This document shows, one piece after another, positions 1 through 8,233 of a stretch of 64,000 nucleotides of DNA. Numbering within the stretch: position 1 is the first letter of the stretch; each line of letters begins with the position of its first letter. The notes beneath the pieces were generated by a model. That model did not search any database, was not told the DNA's origin, and worked only from the letters and a program-made list of their open reading frames with translations. This DNA is from Bacteroidota bacterium (GTDB lineage: Bacteria > Bacteroidota > Bacteroidia > Flavobacteriales > Flavobacteriaceae). The stretch is taken from positions 18,181-82,180 of the forward strand of contig JAJYSY010000003.1 of assembly GCA_021793375.1 (NCBI GenBank), given 5' to 3'. The translations under genes were made by a program, and so were the position numbers.

Positions 1-317
1 TCTTCTGTAGCTATCAATGCTTCCAAAGCTTCGTTCGGCAATTCATCATAAGTTACCGGCGTACGGTTTTCCTGATAATATTTTCCTATGGTTTCTCCAT
101 CTGCAGAAATTACTTCTGTTGCCAAATTAGTTTCCGGATTTTCCAACTGTTCAAAACTGGGCATTTCCCCAAAAACTCCTTGATCTGCCAAGAAGAAAAC
201 AAAAGCTATGCTTAAAATTCCTATCAGATAAACAATCCAAAAGTAGAAAACCCATCTTCTTTTAGAAATTCCTTTTCGTTTTTTTTCTGTTGTTTTATTA
301 TTTTTTTTCTTACTCAC
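1..317 (-). CDS. Penicillin-binding protein 1A, N-terminal part (cut by window edge)
   Basis: Class A penicillin-binding protein (glycosyltransferase plus transpeptidase, peptidoglycan synthesis in the periplasm). Only the first 105 residues are present. They show a basic cytoplasmic tail (residues 1-21), one membrane segment (about 22-43) and the pre-GT51 region with GQVF-type stalk followed by ISADGETIGKYY. The window ends at ALIATE, exactly where the GT51 catalytic motif E-D-x-x-F should begin. The start is GTG at 317-315, since no ATG precedes the basic tail. It lies 15 bases after gldH and is probably in one operon with ricT and gldH, a gene order I know from other Flavobacteriaceae. The catalytic domains are outside the window, so the family call rests on this N-terminus and the context. 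Confidence 0.85.
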   Translation of the reverse strand, partial: MSKKKNNKTTEKKRKGISKRRWVFYFWIVYLIGILSIAFVFFLADQGVFGEMPSFEQLENPETNLATEVISADGETIGKYYQENRTPVTYDELPNEALEALIATE

Positions 318-332
318 TTTTTTCAGATAAGA

Positions 333-812
333 TTAGTTTGATTTTTCTATTCTTAAGCCCACTTCTGTAATTCCTTTTAACTCTTCAACGCCTTCTCGTT
401 CTCCATTTTTTCTCATGGCTTGACGTATTTTAAAAGTATATGTTCCTTCTTCTTTAAAGTGAACTGCTTTTTTATACCAAAGTTTAGAAGATTTTGCTTC
501 TCCAATACCAACCCCCAACCATTCTCCGTTTGGTTTTGCCATTTGATATTCCAAAGTGTCTTCTACTACTTTTCCGTGTGGAAAACTCATACTGGTGATT
601 AAATAAAGATTGCTGTATGGATAATCGTTGGTATTTCTAATATTGATAAACAGATCATAGGGTTGAAGACTGTCCATATCCTTTACTTCAAAAGAAATTA
701 TGGAATCTTTATTCCATTGTCCCGGAAGCGTTTCATATTTGTCAAAAGCGCTGTCTTTATCGCAAGCAATGAATCCAAAAACTATGATAAATAGACTTAA
801 TATTTTTCTCAT
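333..812 (-). CDS. gldH: Gliding motility lipoprotein GldH
   Basis: A 159-residue lipoprotein of the GldH family, needed for gliding motility in Flavobacterium johnsoniae. The N-terminus is a lipoprotein signal (MRKILSLF...GFIAC) with the lipidated cysteine at residue 17, followed by DKD. The rest is a compact beta-rich domain without membrane segments, and the length matches the family. Its start overlaps the stop of the ricT-like gene by four bases, which suggests translational coupling, and PBP1A follows 15 bases downstream. The link between a gliding gene, an RNA-processing factor and a cell-wall synthase is a conserved neighbourhood, but I infer no direct functional link from it. Confidence 0.88.
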   Translation of the reverse strand: MRKILSLFIIVFGFIACDKDSAFDKYETLPGQWNKDSIISFEVKDMDSLQPYDLFINIRNTNDYPYSNLYLITSMSFPHGKVVEDTLEYQMAKPNGEWLGVGIGEAKSSKLWYKKAVHFKEEGTYTFKIRQAMRKNGEREGVEELKGITEVGLRIEKSN

Positions 813-1969
813 TTTCTTTTGCGATATTGGTTTTTTCTTCTTTTTCGACGTTTTTTTCTTTCTTTTTTAGGCTTGTCGAATCGGGTTAAACTATCTTGAC
901 CTACAACGTTTCCAAACTTGCTTTTATTATCATTTTCCATTTCAATCTGTGCAGAAAATTCTTCTAAGCTTTCAACAATTTTATTTTTTTCTGCAGCTTT
1001 TACAATGGTTTTCACCTGATCGGTGGAGAGCTGATGCCAATTCATCGGGTCTTTATCATAAGCAAACCACATTCTTGACTTGAAAATATCTATTTTCTGA
1101 CAAGTTGCTCTTCCTTTTTTAGTTTCTAATTTGGTATCTTTTTTGGGAAATCCTTTTAAAGCATCTAAATAAGAATCCAATTCAAAGTTTAAACAACATT
1201 TCAGTTTTCCGCATTGTCCGGTTAATTTTTGTGGATTTAAAGAAAGTTGCTGATAACGAGCTGCTTTGGTAGAAACAGATCTAAAATCTGTCATCCAAGA
1301 AGAACAACACAATTCTCGTCCGCAAACTCCGATTCCTCCTAATCTTGCGGCTTCTTGTCTTAAACCAATTTGTCTCATTTCTATACGCGTTCTAAATTCT
1401 CGCGCAAATTCTTTAATCAATTGTCTGAAATCAATTCGATTATCAGCGGTGTAATAAAAAGTTGCTTTTGAGGCATCTCCTTGAAATTCTACATCGCTGA
1501 TTTTCATTTTCAGGTGTAATCTTTTGGCAATTTTTCTTGCTTGAAGCATGATATCATGTTCGCGTTTTCTTGCTTCTTGCCAAATATCAATATCTTTTTG
1601 TGTGGCTCGACGATAGATTTTCGGGATTTTCTCATAAGGATCTACGTTCTTTTTTCGCATTTGAACTTTCACCAATTCTCCTGTAAGCGAAATCACTCCT
1701 ACATCATGTCCCGGAGAAGCTTCTGTTGCTACAACATCTCCGATTTTAAGATGTAAGTTTTCTGTATCCCTAAAAAAACCTTTTCTTCCATTTTTAAATC
1801 TAACTTCTACGCCATCAAATTTTTCTTGTCCGTTTGGCAATTCCATATTAGAAAGCCAATCAAAAACTGCAAATGGTCCTTGAAAACTGGTACATCCTCC
1901 TGAACTGCAAGAACCTCCGCAGCCTTTTGAACTTCCATTACTTCCACTTCCACAGCCTGCACATCCCAT
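809..1969 (-). CDS. PSP1-domain protein, RicT (YaaT) homologue
   Basis: A 386-residue protein of the PSP1/RicT family. In Bacillus RicT belongs to the Fe-S containing RicAFT complex that modulates RNase Y. The PSP1 core runs from about residue 30 to 300. Six cysteines that can hold Fe-S clusters are visible: C216, C221, C222 in GVCGRELCC and C253, C258, C259 in QCGKLKCC. The first 26 residues form a Gly/Ser/Cys-rich segment with five more cysteines (C3, C6, C17, C21, C26), and the last 20 residues are almost entirely Lys/Arg, as expected of an RNA contact. It is the first gene of the unit ricT-gldH-PBP1A. The family assignment is firm; the biochemical role in Bacteroidota is inferred. Confidence 0.85.
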   Translation of the reverse strand: MGCAGCGSGSNGSSKGCGGSCSSGGCTSFQGPFAVFDWLSNMELPNGQEKFDGVEVRFKNGRKGFFRDTENLHLKIGDVVATEASPGHDVGVISLTGELVKVQMRKKNVDPYEKIPKIYRRATQKDIDIWQEARKREHDIMLQARKIAKRLHLKMKISDVEFQGDASKATFYYTADNRIDFRQLIKEFAREFRTRIEMRQIGLRQEAARLGGIGVCGRELCCSSWMTDFRSVSTKAARYQQLSLNPQKLTGQCGKLKCCLNFELDSYLDALKGFPKKDTKLETKKGRATCQKIDIFKSRMWFAYDKDPMNWHQLSTDQVKTIVKAAEKNKIVESLEEFSAQIEMENDNKSKFGNVVGQDSLTRFDKPKKERKKRRKRRKNQYRKRK

Positions 1970-2138
1970 AAAATTCTATATATCTATAATATAAATCCTT
2001 CTTTATCAACTCTTTTTAAAAAGCAAAAGGATTTTATTGTCTATTAATAATTTATTTGAAAGCTGTAAAGATATTAAATAATATGCGCTTGAATTAAATT
2101 CTATTTCAATTTAACCCGGATTAAAGTTTAAATCCAAT

Positions 2139-2150
2139 CAGTTTAAACTG
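2139..2150. repeat. 12-bp perfect palindrome CAGTTTAAACTG
   Basis: A perfect palindrome in the 272-base gap between trhO and the ricT-like gene, upstream of the latter. An imperfect inverted repeat (GGATT...AATCC, 2118-2135) lies next to it. It could be an operator or be chance in AT-rich DNA. Confidence 0.35.
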
Positions 2151-2182
2151 TTTTCTGAAGGTTTTTCGTTTTCTTAAAAACA

Positions 2183-2220
2183 AAAAATCCATCAATCTTT
2201 AAATTATTTGATGGATTTTT
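2183..2220 (-). terminator. Intrinsic terminator after trhO
   Basis: Inverted repeat AAAAATCCATCAA (2183-2195) and TTGATGGATTTTT (2208-2220). It lies 21 bases past the trhO stop and ends in a T-run on the minus strand. Confidence 0.8.
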
Positions 2221-2241
2221 CTTTATTATTTTTTTAGCTTT

Positions 2242-3285
2242 TTATGCTAAACTACAACTCTTAAAAGTCAGATCCGGAGATCTTCCTTTTCTGAATTTTT
2301 TATTGCTGTATTTTTTACCTTTTCTTAAACGCTTTTGTTCTTCATAAGGTAAATTGTAAATTTCTTGGCATTCTGTTGTACAACAACCTTGCATTTTCTC
2401 TGCACATTCTTCGCATTGAATAAACAACAAATGACAGGCATCATTTGCGCAATTGGTGTGTGTATCACAAGGTTTTCCACATTGGTGACAGGAAGCGATG
2501 ATATCATCTGAAATACGTTCTCCTAAACGATTATCAAAAACAAAGTTTTTTCCGATAAATTTATTATCTAAACCTTTTTCTTCTGCTTGACGGGCATATT
2601 CAATAATTCCACCTTGCATTTGATAAACATTTTTAAATCCTTTATGCTTAAAATATGCACTGGCTTTTTCACAACGAATTCCCCCGGTGCAATACATCAA
2701 CAGGTTTTTATCTTCCTTATGCTCTTTTAAATCGTTTTCAATAATGGGCAAAGATTCTCTAAATGTATCTACATCCGGAGTTACTGCTCCTTTAAAATGT
2801 CCGATTTCACTTTCATAATGATTTCTCATGTCAATGCAAATCGTGTTCGGATTGTTTAATAATTCATTAAATTCTTCTGCATTAACATGTTTCCCTCTGT
2901 TAGTCACATCAAAAGTTTCATCGTTTAAGCCGTCTGCCACAATCTTTTTGCGAACTTTTACTTTTAATTTCAAAAAGGATTTTAAATCGTGTTCGATCGC
3001 AATATTGAGATGTACACCTTTTAAGAAGTAAATTCCGTCTAAGAAGTTTTTAAATTCTTCGAAATTTTCTTGAGGAACAGATAATTGTGCGTTGATTCCT
3101 TCGTGGGCTACATAAATTCTGCCTAATACTTGCATTTTATCCCAAGCGATGAAAAGATGATTTCTAAACAATTCGGGATTTCCAATTTTGGCGTACTTAT
3201 AGAAAGAAAGCGTCAAACGTTTTTGTTTGGCTTTTTCAAGCAATTCAGCTCTTTCTTCAGCACTTAATTTGTTGTACAGTTGCAT
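2242..3285 (-). CDS. trhO: tRNA uridine(34) hydroxylase TrhO, rhodanese family
   Basis: TrhO (YceA) uses oxygen to make 5-hydroxyuridine at wobble position 34 of tRNAs. The 347-residue protein has the family layout: an N-terminal acylphosphatase-like domain (about 20-110), a rhodanese domain (about 120-240) with the active-site loop CTGGIRC (C199 catalytic by homology, C205 also present), and a Cys-rich C-terminal zinc-finger-like part with several CxxC pairs (about 265-315). The tail is basic. It is a single gene with its own promoter at 3322-3329 and its own terminator. Confidence 0.93.
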   Translation of the reverse strand: MQLYNKLSAEERAELLEKAKQKRLTLSFYKYAKIGNPELFRNHLFIAWDKMQVLGRIYVAHEGINAQLSVPQENFEEFKNFLDGIYFLKGVHLNIAIEHDLKSFLKLKVKVRKKIVADGLNDETFDVTNRGKHVNAEEFNELLNNPNTICIDMRNHYESEIGHFKGAVTPDVDTFRESLPIIENDLKEHKEDKNLLMYCTGGIRCEKASAYFKHKGFKNVYQMQGGIIEYARQAEEKGLDNKFIGKNFVFDNRLGERISDDIIASCHQCGKPCDTHTNCANDACHLLFIQCEECAEKMQGCCTTECQEIYNLPYEEQKRLRKGKKYSNKKFRKGRSPDLTFKSCSLA

Positions 3286-3321
3286 GCTATACTTGTTTTT
3301 AAGTTAAAGAAATATTTTTTG

Positions 3322-3329
3322 CAAAGATA
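3322..3329 (-). promoter_or_regulatory. -7 promoter element for trhO
   Basis: TATCTTTG on the minus strand matches the Bacteroidota -7 consensus TAnnTTTG, 37 bases before the trhO ATG. No clear -33 TTTG is present. Confidence 0.6.
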
Positions 3330-3370
3330 GATAAAAAAGAATATTAATCGATAATTTGTTGATTATGAAT

Positions 3371-4063
3371 TCACTTCTCTGCGTTTAACTCTTCAATCTT
3401 TTTTAAAGTTTTAATATCTTTCAAAAGTTGATTCACCTCATCTTCATCTGTTCCGTCATAATAACCTCGAATTCTTTTTTTAGAATCGATTAAAGCCAAA
3501 TTTTCAGTGTGAATCATATCAAATTCTCCACCATCTCCATCTTCTTGAACCACACAATAGGCTTTTCTTGCCAATTCATAAATCTCTTTTTTGGGTCCGG
3601 TGACTAAATTCCATTTCTGATCATCGACTTCATGTTTTATCGCATAATCTTTAAGTTGAGAAACAGAATCTATTTCGGGAGTTACCGTGTGCGATAATAA
3701 AAATACTTTATCATCATTTTTTATTTCCTTTTGAATTCTTTGAAAAGAGGCAGTGAGATCTGCACAAAAAGACGGACAAGTAGTATAGAAAAAATCTGCT
3801 ACATAAATTTTCCCCTCATAATTTGCCTGCGTAATAGTATCTCCATTTTGGTTGATCAGTTTAAAATCAGGGATTTTATGATATTTTCTAACATACTGTA
3901 TATCTGGATCTACCAAAGATTCATCCAACATATTTGGCGCATAAATCGGTAAAGAAGGAGGGGGTTGGTATAATTTATAAATCGAATATAAAAGCGCTGC
4001 GGAAATTATTCCTAAAGTTAAAACAAGCTTCCAATAACGCTTCCAAATTTTTTGAAAACTCAT
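3371..4063 (-). CDS. SCO1/SenC family copper chaperone-like protein
   Basis: A thioredoxin-fold protein of the SCO1/SenC/PrrC family, which delivers copper to the CuA site of cytochrome c oxidase or acts as a thiol-disulfide reductase in the periplasm. Of 230 residues, the first 30 give one N-terminal membrane anchor (positive-inside, WKRYWKLV then a hydrophobic stretch). The copper-binding motif CPSFC supplies C96 and C100, and the third ligand is H185 in MIHTENLALID, so the metal site is complete. It is transcribed divergently from rseP. Which oxidase it serves cannot be seen here. Confidence 0.9.
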   Translation of the reverse strand: MSFQKIWKRYWKLVLTLGIISAALLYSIYKLYQPPPSLPIYAPNMLDESLVDPDIQYVRKYHKIPDFKLINQNGDTITQANYEGKIYVADFFYTTCPSFCADLTASFQRIQKEIKNDDKVFLLSHTVTPEIDSVSQLKDYAIKHEVDDQKWNLVTGPKKEIYELARKAYCVVQEDGDGGEFDMIHTENLALIDSKKRIRGYYDGTDEDEVNQLLKDIKTLKKIEELNAEK

Positions 4064-4080
4064 GCTTTTTTATTTGCAGA

Positions 4081-4088
4081 CAAAATTA
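4081..4088 (-). promoter_or_regulatory. -7 promoter element for the SCO1-like gene
   Basis: TAATTTTG on the minus strand fits TAnnTTTG. It lies only 18 bases before the ATG, so the leader would be about 10 bases. Confidence 0.45.
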
Positions 4089-4217
4089 CAACTTTACAAC
4101 GACATGCTATTATAGAAATAAAGCTTTATCAATCTTTTAAACTCCTTTATGGAATAGGTTTAACTTCCTTAAAAGCAAACCTATACTTAATTCTTTTTTT
4201 TAGAAACAGGAAACTCC

Positions 4218-4225
4218 TATTTTTG
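4218..4225 (+). promoter_or_regulatory. -7 promoter element for rseP
   Basis: TATTTTTG fits TAnnTTTG and ends 27 bases before the ATG at 4253. It argues against any start further upstream in the same frame. Confidence 0.55.
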
Positions 4226-4252
4226 TCCGATTTTTGTATAAAAAAATATATT

Positions 4253-5569
4253 ATGAGTGCATTCTGGATTAAGGCTCTTCAATTATTTTTGAGTTTATCT
4301 ATTCTTATTGTCTTACACGAAGGCGGACATTATGTTGCTGCAAGAATATTCAAAACTCGAGTAGAGAAATTCTTCTTATTCTTTGATGTCAAATTTGCTT
4401 TGTTCAAAAAGAAAATCGGCGATACCGTTTATGGAATCGGTTGGTTGCCTTTGGGAGGGTATGTAAAAATCTCCGGAATGATTGATGAAAGCATGGATAC
4501 AGAACAGATGGCAAAACCTCCTCAACCCTGGGAGTTTAGAAGCAAACCCGCTTGGCAAAGATTGATTATCATGTTGGGAGGAGTTACTGTAAACTTAATA
4601 TTAGGATTTTTCATTTTTATGATGATTCAATTCTATTGGGGAAAAAATGTAGTTCCCGTAGATGGATTGCCCAATGGTTTTGAAGTTTCTCAACACATGA
4701 AAGATTTGGGTTTTCAAGATGGTGATTTGATTTTAAAAGTAGATGGAGAAGAACTTGAAAGTCAACTGGAAATCAGCTCTCATATTATGCTGAGAAATGC
4801 TGAAATTATCACCACAAAACATCAAAATGGAGATATTGAAGATATTTCTATTCCTAAAGATTACAGCAAAACTTTATTTGCTGCAGGAGAAATGGTTCCT
4901 TTCAATCCGATTATTCCTTCTGTTATAGATAGTGTTTTTGCGGATACTCCGGCTGAAAAAGCAGGTTTAAAGAAAGGAGATAAAATCCTTGAAATAAACG
5001 GACAAGAAATCACCCAATGGAATGAACTCAACAAAATTAAAGCTGAATCTGAAGGAAGCACTTTAAGTTTGGCTTATCTGTCTGATGGAGAACTTAAAAA
5101 CATTGAATTGACTCCTGATCAGAATGGTAATATCGGAATCACACCACAAAGAAATTATAAATTTAAACACCTGAGTTATAGTTTTGGAGAAAGTATTGGC
5201 GAAGGTTTTTCTTATACTTACTGGACTTTAAAAGATTATGTAGCGCAATTTAAATTTGTTTTCACGAAAAAAGGAGCTTCTCAATTAGGTGGATTTGGAA
5301 CTATTGGTAGTCTTTTTACACCAGTTTGGGATTGGCAAAGCTTTTGGCACACCACTGCTTTTATTTCTATTATTTTAGCGTTTATGAATATTCTTCCTAT
5401 CCCCGCTTTGGATGGAGGTCATGTTATGTTTTTGTTATATGAAATGATCACCGGAAGAAAACCCAACGAAAAAGTGTTGGAAGTCGCTCAGATGATTGGA
5501 ATTTTAATTCTTTTGACTTTAGTGGTTTACGCCAACGGAAATGATATTTACAGGTATTTCTTTAAGTAG
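4253..5569 (+). CDS. rseP: RIP metalloprotease RseP (site-2 protease, M50)
   Basis: Intramembrane zinc protease that cleaves anti-sigma factors and leftover signal peptides. With the start at ATG 4253 it has 438 residues, the usual size; the frame stays open to 4052, but that extension is not hydrophobic like the family N-terminus and lies before the promoter. The zinc site HEGGH is at residues 22-26 within the first membrane segment. A tandem PDZ region spans about 115-330 (second GLKKGDKILEINGQ). The third catalytic residue lies in NILPIPALDGGH, near the C-terminus, followed by the last membrane segment. It is divergent from the SCO1-like gene and ends in its own terminator. Confidence 0.93.
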   Translation: MSAFWIKALQLFLSLSILIVLHEGGHYVAARIFKTRVEKFFLFFDVKFALFKKKIGDTVYGIGWLPLGGYVKISGMIDESMDTEQMAKPPQPWEFRSKPAWQRLIIMLGGVTVNLILGFFIFMMIQFYWGKNVVPVDGLPNGFEVSQHMKDLGFQDGDLILKVDGEELESQLEISSHIMLRNAEIITTKHQNGDIEDISIPKDYSKTLFAAGEMVPFNPIIPSVIDSVFADTPAEKAGLKKGDKILEINGQEITQWNELNKIKAESEGSTLSLAYLSDGELKNIELTPDQNGNIGITPQRNYKFKHLSYSFGESIGEGFSYTYWTLKDYVAQFKFVFTKKGASQLGGFGTIGSLFTPVWDWQSFWHTTAFISIILAFMNILPIPALDGGHVMFLLYEMITGRKPNEKVLEVAQMIGILILLTLVVYANGNDIYRYFFK

Positions 5570-5595
5570 AATACCTTAAGCAGAAAACTTATTTT

Positions 5596-5640
5596 AAACT
5601 TATAGAGGATTTGTTTTTTTCATTTTCTCTATAAGTTTTT
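5596..5640 (+). terminator. Intrinsic terminator after rseP
   Basis: AAACTTATAGAG (5596-5607) pairs with CTCTATAAGTTT (5627-5638) and is followed by a T-run. It separates the convergent genes rseP and 5644-6213. Confidence 0.8.
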
Positions 5641-5643
5641 TAT

Positions 5644-6213
5644 TTAAAACCGATATCCAATTCGTAAATGTAAATTCAGATCAACTTCGCCTTTATTACT
5701 ATTGTCTATAAATCCTGTATTTTTAGCAAAAATATAGTGATATCCTACACCAAAACCTGCTTCATAATTAAAGTGATTGCCAAGATTTCTTCTAATTCCC
5801 CAAGTGGGAATAATTGAAATATCACTAATTATATTGACATTACTATAATTTGAAATTACAAACCAATCCGGATGATAACTGGTTTTTAAAGCGATGAAGT
5901 TTCCGCTGTTGTTTTCAATTGTTTTTGATTTCTTTACTCTTTTATTCAAGTTATAATACCAACGCGGCTCTACAGTGATAACAGGTGTTAGTAAAAATCC
6001 TGTTTTTTCATAAAAATCTCCACCCCATATTCCACTGTCAAAACCTATTTCTGTTCTTAAGACAATAGCATTATAAAGTTTGGCTTCGTGGTGCCCCCAA
6101 ATGCCTAAAAATCCGGTTTGAATTTCAAAAATAGATTTTTCAACACTTTTATTTTGCGCTTTCAAAGATAGGGTTAAGCCACAAAGAATTAGACAAAGTA
6201 GCGTTTTTCTCAT
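5644..6213 (-). CDS. Hypothetical secreted protein, probable small outer-membrane barrel
   Basis: 189 residues with an N-terminal Sec signal (MRKTLLCLIL...LKAQ, cleavage near residue 20). The mature part alternates hydrophobic and polar residues, is rich in Tyr, Trp and Gly, and ends in RIGYRF. A terminal Phe and about eight amphipathic strands are typical of small outer-membrane beta-barrels of Bacteroidota. I recognise no specific family. No operon partner: the next gene on the same strand is tRNA-Asn, which has its own terminator. Confidence 0.6.
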   Translation of the reverse strand: MRKTLLCLILCGLTLSLKAQNKSVEKSIFEIQTGFLGIWGHHEAKLYNAIVLRTEIGFDSGIWGGDFYEKTGFLLTPVITVEPRWYYNLNKRVKKSKTIENNSGNFIALKTSYHPDWFVISNYSNVNIISDISIIPTWGIRRNLGNHFNYEAGFGVGYHYIFAKNTGFIDNSNKGEVDLNLHLRIGYRF

Positions 6214-6290
6214 ACGTCCTTATTTTAAAAAAATATCTTTTTTTGTTTAGAATTCAGAAAAAAACTGATATCTATGATATATATGCAAAT

Positions 6291-6321
6291 AAAAAAAAGG
6301 GCTTGCTGTTTTAGCAAGCCC
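6291..6321 (-). terminator. Terminator of tRNA-Asn
   Basis: GGGCTTGCT (6299-6307) pairs with AGCAAGCCC (6313-6321); on the minus strand the hairpin is followed by eight T (6291-6298). Confidence 0.88.
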
Positions 6322-6336
6322 TTATAATGATTAACG

Positions 6337-6410
6337 CTCCTCCTGCTGGGCTCGAACCAGCGACAACCTGATTAACAGTCAGGTGCTCTAACCAACTGAG
6401 CTAAGGAGGA
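6337..6410 (-). tRNA. tRNA-Asn (anticodon GTT)
   Basis: A 74-base cloverleaf on the minus strand. Acceptor TCCTCCT pairs with AGGAGGA, the D-arm begins TAGCTCAG, the anticodon loop CTGTTAA sits on a CTGAC/GTCAG-type stem, and the T-loop is TTCGAGC. The discriminator is G and CCA is not encoded. Confidence 0.95.
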
Positions 6411-6449
6411 ATGTATTTCAAAAACGCACTAACTTTTGTAATGCGGATG

Positions 6450-6479
6450 CAAATATATATCTTTTTTTTGATTCACAAA
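6450..6479 (-). promoter_or_regulatory. Promoter of tRNA-Asn
   Basis: Minus-strand TTTG (6476-6479), an 18-base spacer and TATATTTG (6450-6457). Both boxes match the Bacteroidota consensus, 40 bases before the tRNA. Confidence 0.75.
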
Positions 6480-6570
6480 ACATTTTTATTCAATTATTTT
6501 AAAAAAAATATTTTTGATTTTAAAACCTGTATTTACAACAAGTTAAATTTTATTCCTTCTTGCGAATGCT

Positions 6571-6578
6571 TAACTTTG
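6571..6578 (+). promoter_or_regulatory. -7 promoter element for the acyl-CoA dehydrogenase
   Basis: TAACTTTG matches TAnnTTTG, 31 bases before the ATG at 6610. Confidence 0.6.
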
Positions 6579-6609
6579 TCAGCCTTATTAGATTATAGAT
6601 TATAAATTT

Positions 6610-7788
6610 ATGAAAACCGACAACTTTCAATCTCCGGATTATTATAATTTGGATGCTTTATTAAGCGATGAACATAAAATGGTGCGCGATGCTGCACGTG
6701 AATGGGTAAAACGTGAAGTTTCTCCTATTATTGAAGAAGCTGCTCAAAAAGCAGAATTTCCTAAGCAATTGATTAACGGATTAGCAGACATTGGTGCTTT
6801 TGGCCCTTATATTCCTGAAGAATACGGTGGTGCAGGATTAGATCAGATTTCTTATGGTTTAATCATGCAAGAAATTGAACGCGGAGACAGCGGAGTGCGC
6901 TCTACTGCTTCTGTCCAGTCTTCTTTGGTAATGTATCCCATTTATGCTTTTGGAACAGAAGAACAGCGTAAAAAATACTTACCTAAATTGGCATCAGGAG
7001 AATGGATTGGAGCTTTTGGTTTAACAGAACCTGATCACGGTTCAAATCCGGGAGGAATGCTTTCCAAGTTTGAAGACAAAGGAGATCATTACCTTTTAAA
7101 CGGGGCTAAAATGTGGATTTCAAATGCTCCTTTTGCTGATATTGCCGTGGTATGGGCAAAAAATGAAAAAGGAAGAATCCAAGGATTGGTTGTGGAACGC
7201 GGAATGGAAGGCTTTACCACTCCTGAAACCCACAACAAATGGTCTTTGCGTGCTTCTGCAACAGGAGAACTAATCTTCAATAATGTAAAAGTTCCTAAAG
7301 AGAATTTATTACCCGGAAAAGATGGACTCGGAGCTCCTTTGATGTGTTTAGATTCTGCAAGATTTGGAATTGCTTGGGGAGCAATTGGGGCAGCGATGGA
7401 CTGTTATGACACTGCTTTAAATTACGCTAAAGAACGTATTCAATTCGGAAAACCTATTGGTGCTTATCAATTACAACAAAAAAAATTAGCTGAAATGATT
7501 ACTGAAATCACCAAAGCGCAATTGTTGACTTTCCGTTTAGGACAACTTCGCAACGAAGGAAAAGCTACCACTGCACAGATTTCTATGGCAAAAAGAAATA
7601 ATGTGGCTATGGCCAAAAAGATTGCCAGCGATGCCCGACAAATGTTAGGCGGAATGGGAATTACCGGAGAATACAGCATTATGCGTCATATGATGAACTT
7701 AGAAAGTGTAATTACTTATGAAGGAACTCATGACATTCACTTGTTGATTACCGGAGCAGATATCACAGGAATTCCAGCTTTTAAATAA
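6610..7788 (+). CDS. Acyl-CoA dehydrogenase, glutaryl-CoA dehydrogenase type
   Basis: FAD enzyme of the acyl-CoA dehydrogenase family, closest in motifs to glutaryl-CoA dehydrogenase (lysine and tryptophan breakdown, glutaryl-CoA to crotonyl-CoA). The 392 residues have the N-terminal helical domain, the central beta domain with GAFGLTEPDHGSN, and the C-terminal helical domain. The catalytic base is E371 in ITYEGTHDIH, the context seen in glutaryl-CoA dehydrogenases. The substrate-binding region SGVRSTASVQSSLVM also fits, including its Arg. The Asp of the usual SDP motif is replaced by Asn (HGSNPGG). It is a lone gene between its own promoter and a terminator. Activity on another short dicarboxylyl-CoA cannot be excluded. 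Confidence 0.88.
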   Translation: MKTDNFQSPDYYNLDALLSDEHKMVRDAAREWVKREVSPIIEEAAQKAEFPKQLINGLADIGAFGPYIPEEYGGAGLDQISYGLIMQEIERGDSGVRSTASVQSSLVMYPIYAFGTEEQRKKYLPKLASGEWIGAFGLTEPDHGSNPGGMLSKFEDKGDHYLLNGAKMWISNAPFADIAVVWAKNEKGRIQGLVVERGMEGFTTPETHNKWSLRASATGELIFNNVKVPKENLLPGKDGLGAPLMCLDSARFGIAWGAIGAAMDCYDTALNYAKERIQFGKPIGAYQLQQKKLAEMITEITKAQLLTFRLGQLRNEGKATTAQISMAKRNNVAMAKKIASDARQMLGGMGITGEYSIMRHMMNLESVITYEGTHDIHLLITGADITGIPAFK

Positions 7789-7830
7789 ATTTTTAAAAGT
7801 TTATTTAAGATGTATAAAACCAACATATAA

Positions 7831-7864
7831 AAAAAGCCTATTTTCGTTTGAAAATAGGCTTTTA
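7831..7864. terminator. Bidirectional terminator between acyl-CoA dehydrogenase and suf operon
   Basis: Hairpin with arms AAAAGCCTATTTTC and GAAAATAGGCTTTT around GTTT, with A/T runs on both flanks, between convergent genes. Confidence 0.85.
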
Positions 7865-7887
7865 TAATTTTAATAGATTTTATTACT

Positions 7888-8220
7888 TTACAGTAATCCC
7901 AGTTCTAATCTTCCTTCTTCACTGATCAATTCTTGGCTCCAAGGCGGATCAAAAGTCAACTCTAATTCAACCTCATTAACGTTGTCAACAGCTCTGACTT
8001 TTTCTTTCACCTCAGCCGGCAAACTTTCTGCAACCGGGCAATTAGGCGTTGTTAAAGTCATAATGATTTTCACATCTAATGTATCTTCATTGACCATAAC
8101 ATCATAAATCAATCCTAATTCATAAACGTCTATTGGAATTTCAGGATCATAAACGGTTTTTATGGCGCCTATAATTTGCTCTCCCAATTGATTTATATTC
8201 ACATCTTTTGTAGCTGACAT
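7888..8220 (-). CDS. SufT-like DUF59/MIP18 Fe-S assembly protein
   Basis: A 110-residue DUF59 (MIP18/PaaD-like) protein. Members called SufT help mature Fe-S proteins. It shows the family motifs DPEIPIDVYELGLIY (about 25-39) and TLTTPNCP with the conserved C61. It is the last gene of the suf operon, 13 bases after sufE, which is what supports a role in Fe-S maturation rather than in phenylacetate degradation. Confidence 0.88.
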   Translation of the reverse strand: MSATKDVNINQLGEQIIGAIKTVYDPEIPIDVYELGLIYDVMVNEDTLDVKIIMTLTTPNCPVAESLPAEVKEKVRAVDNVNEVELELTFDPPWSQELISEEGRLELGLL

Positions 8221-8233
8221 AATTCTGTAGTTT

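Noticed and set aside
4052..4252. 67-codon extension of RseP
   Set aside because: The promoter and the family N-terminus place the start at 4253.
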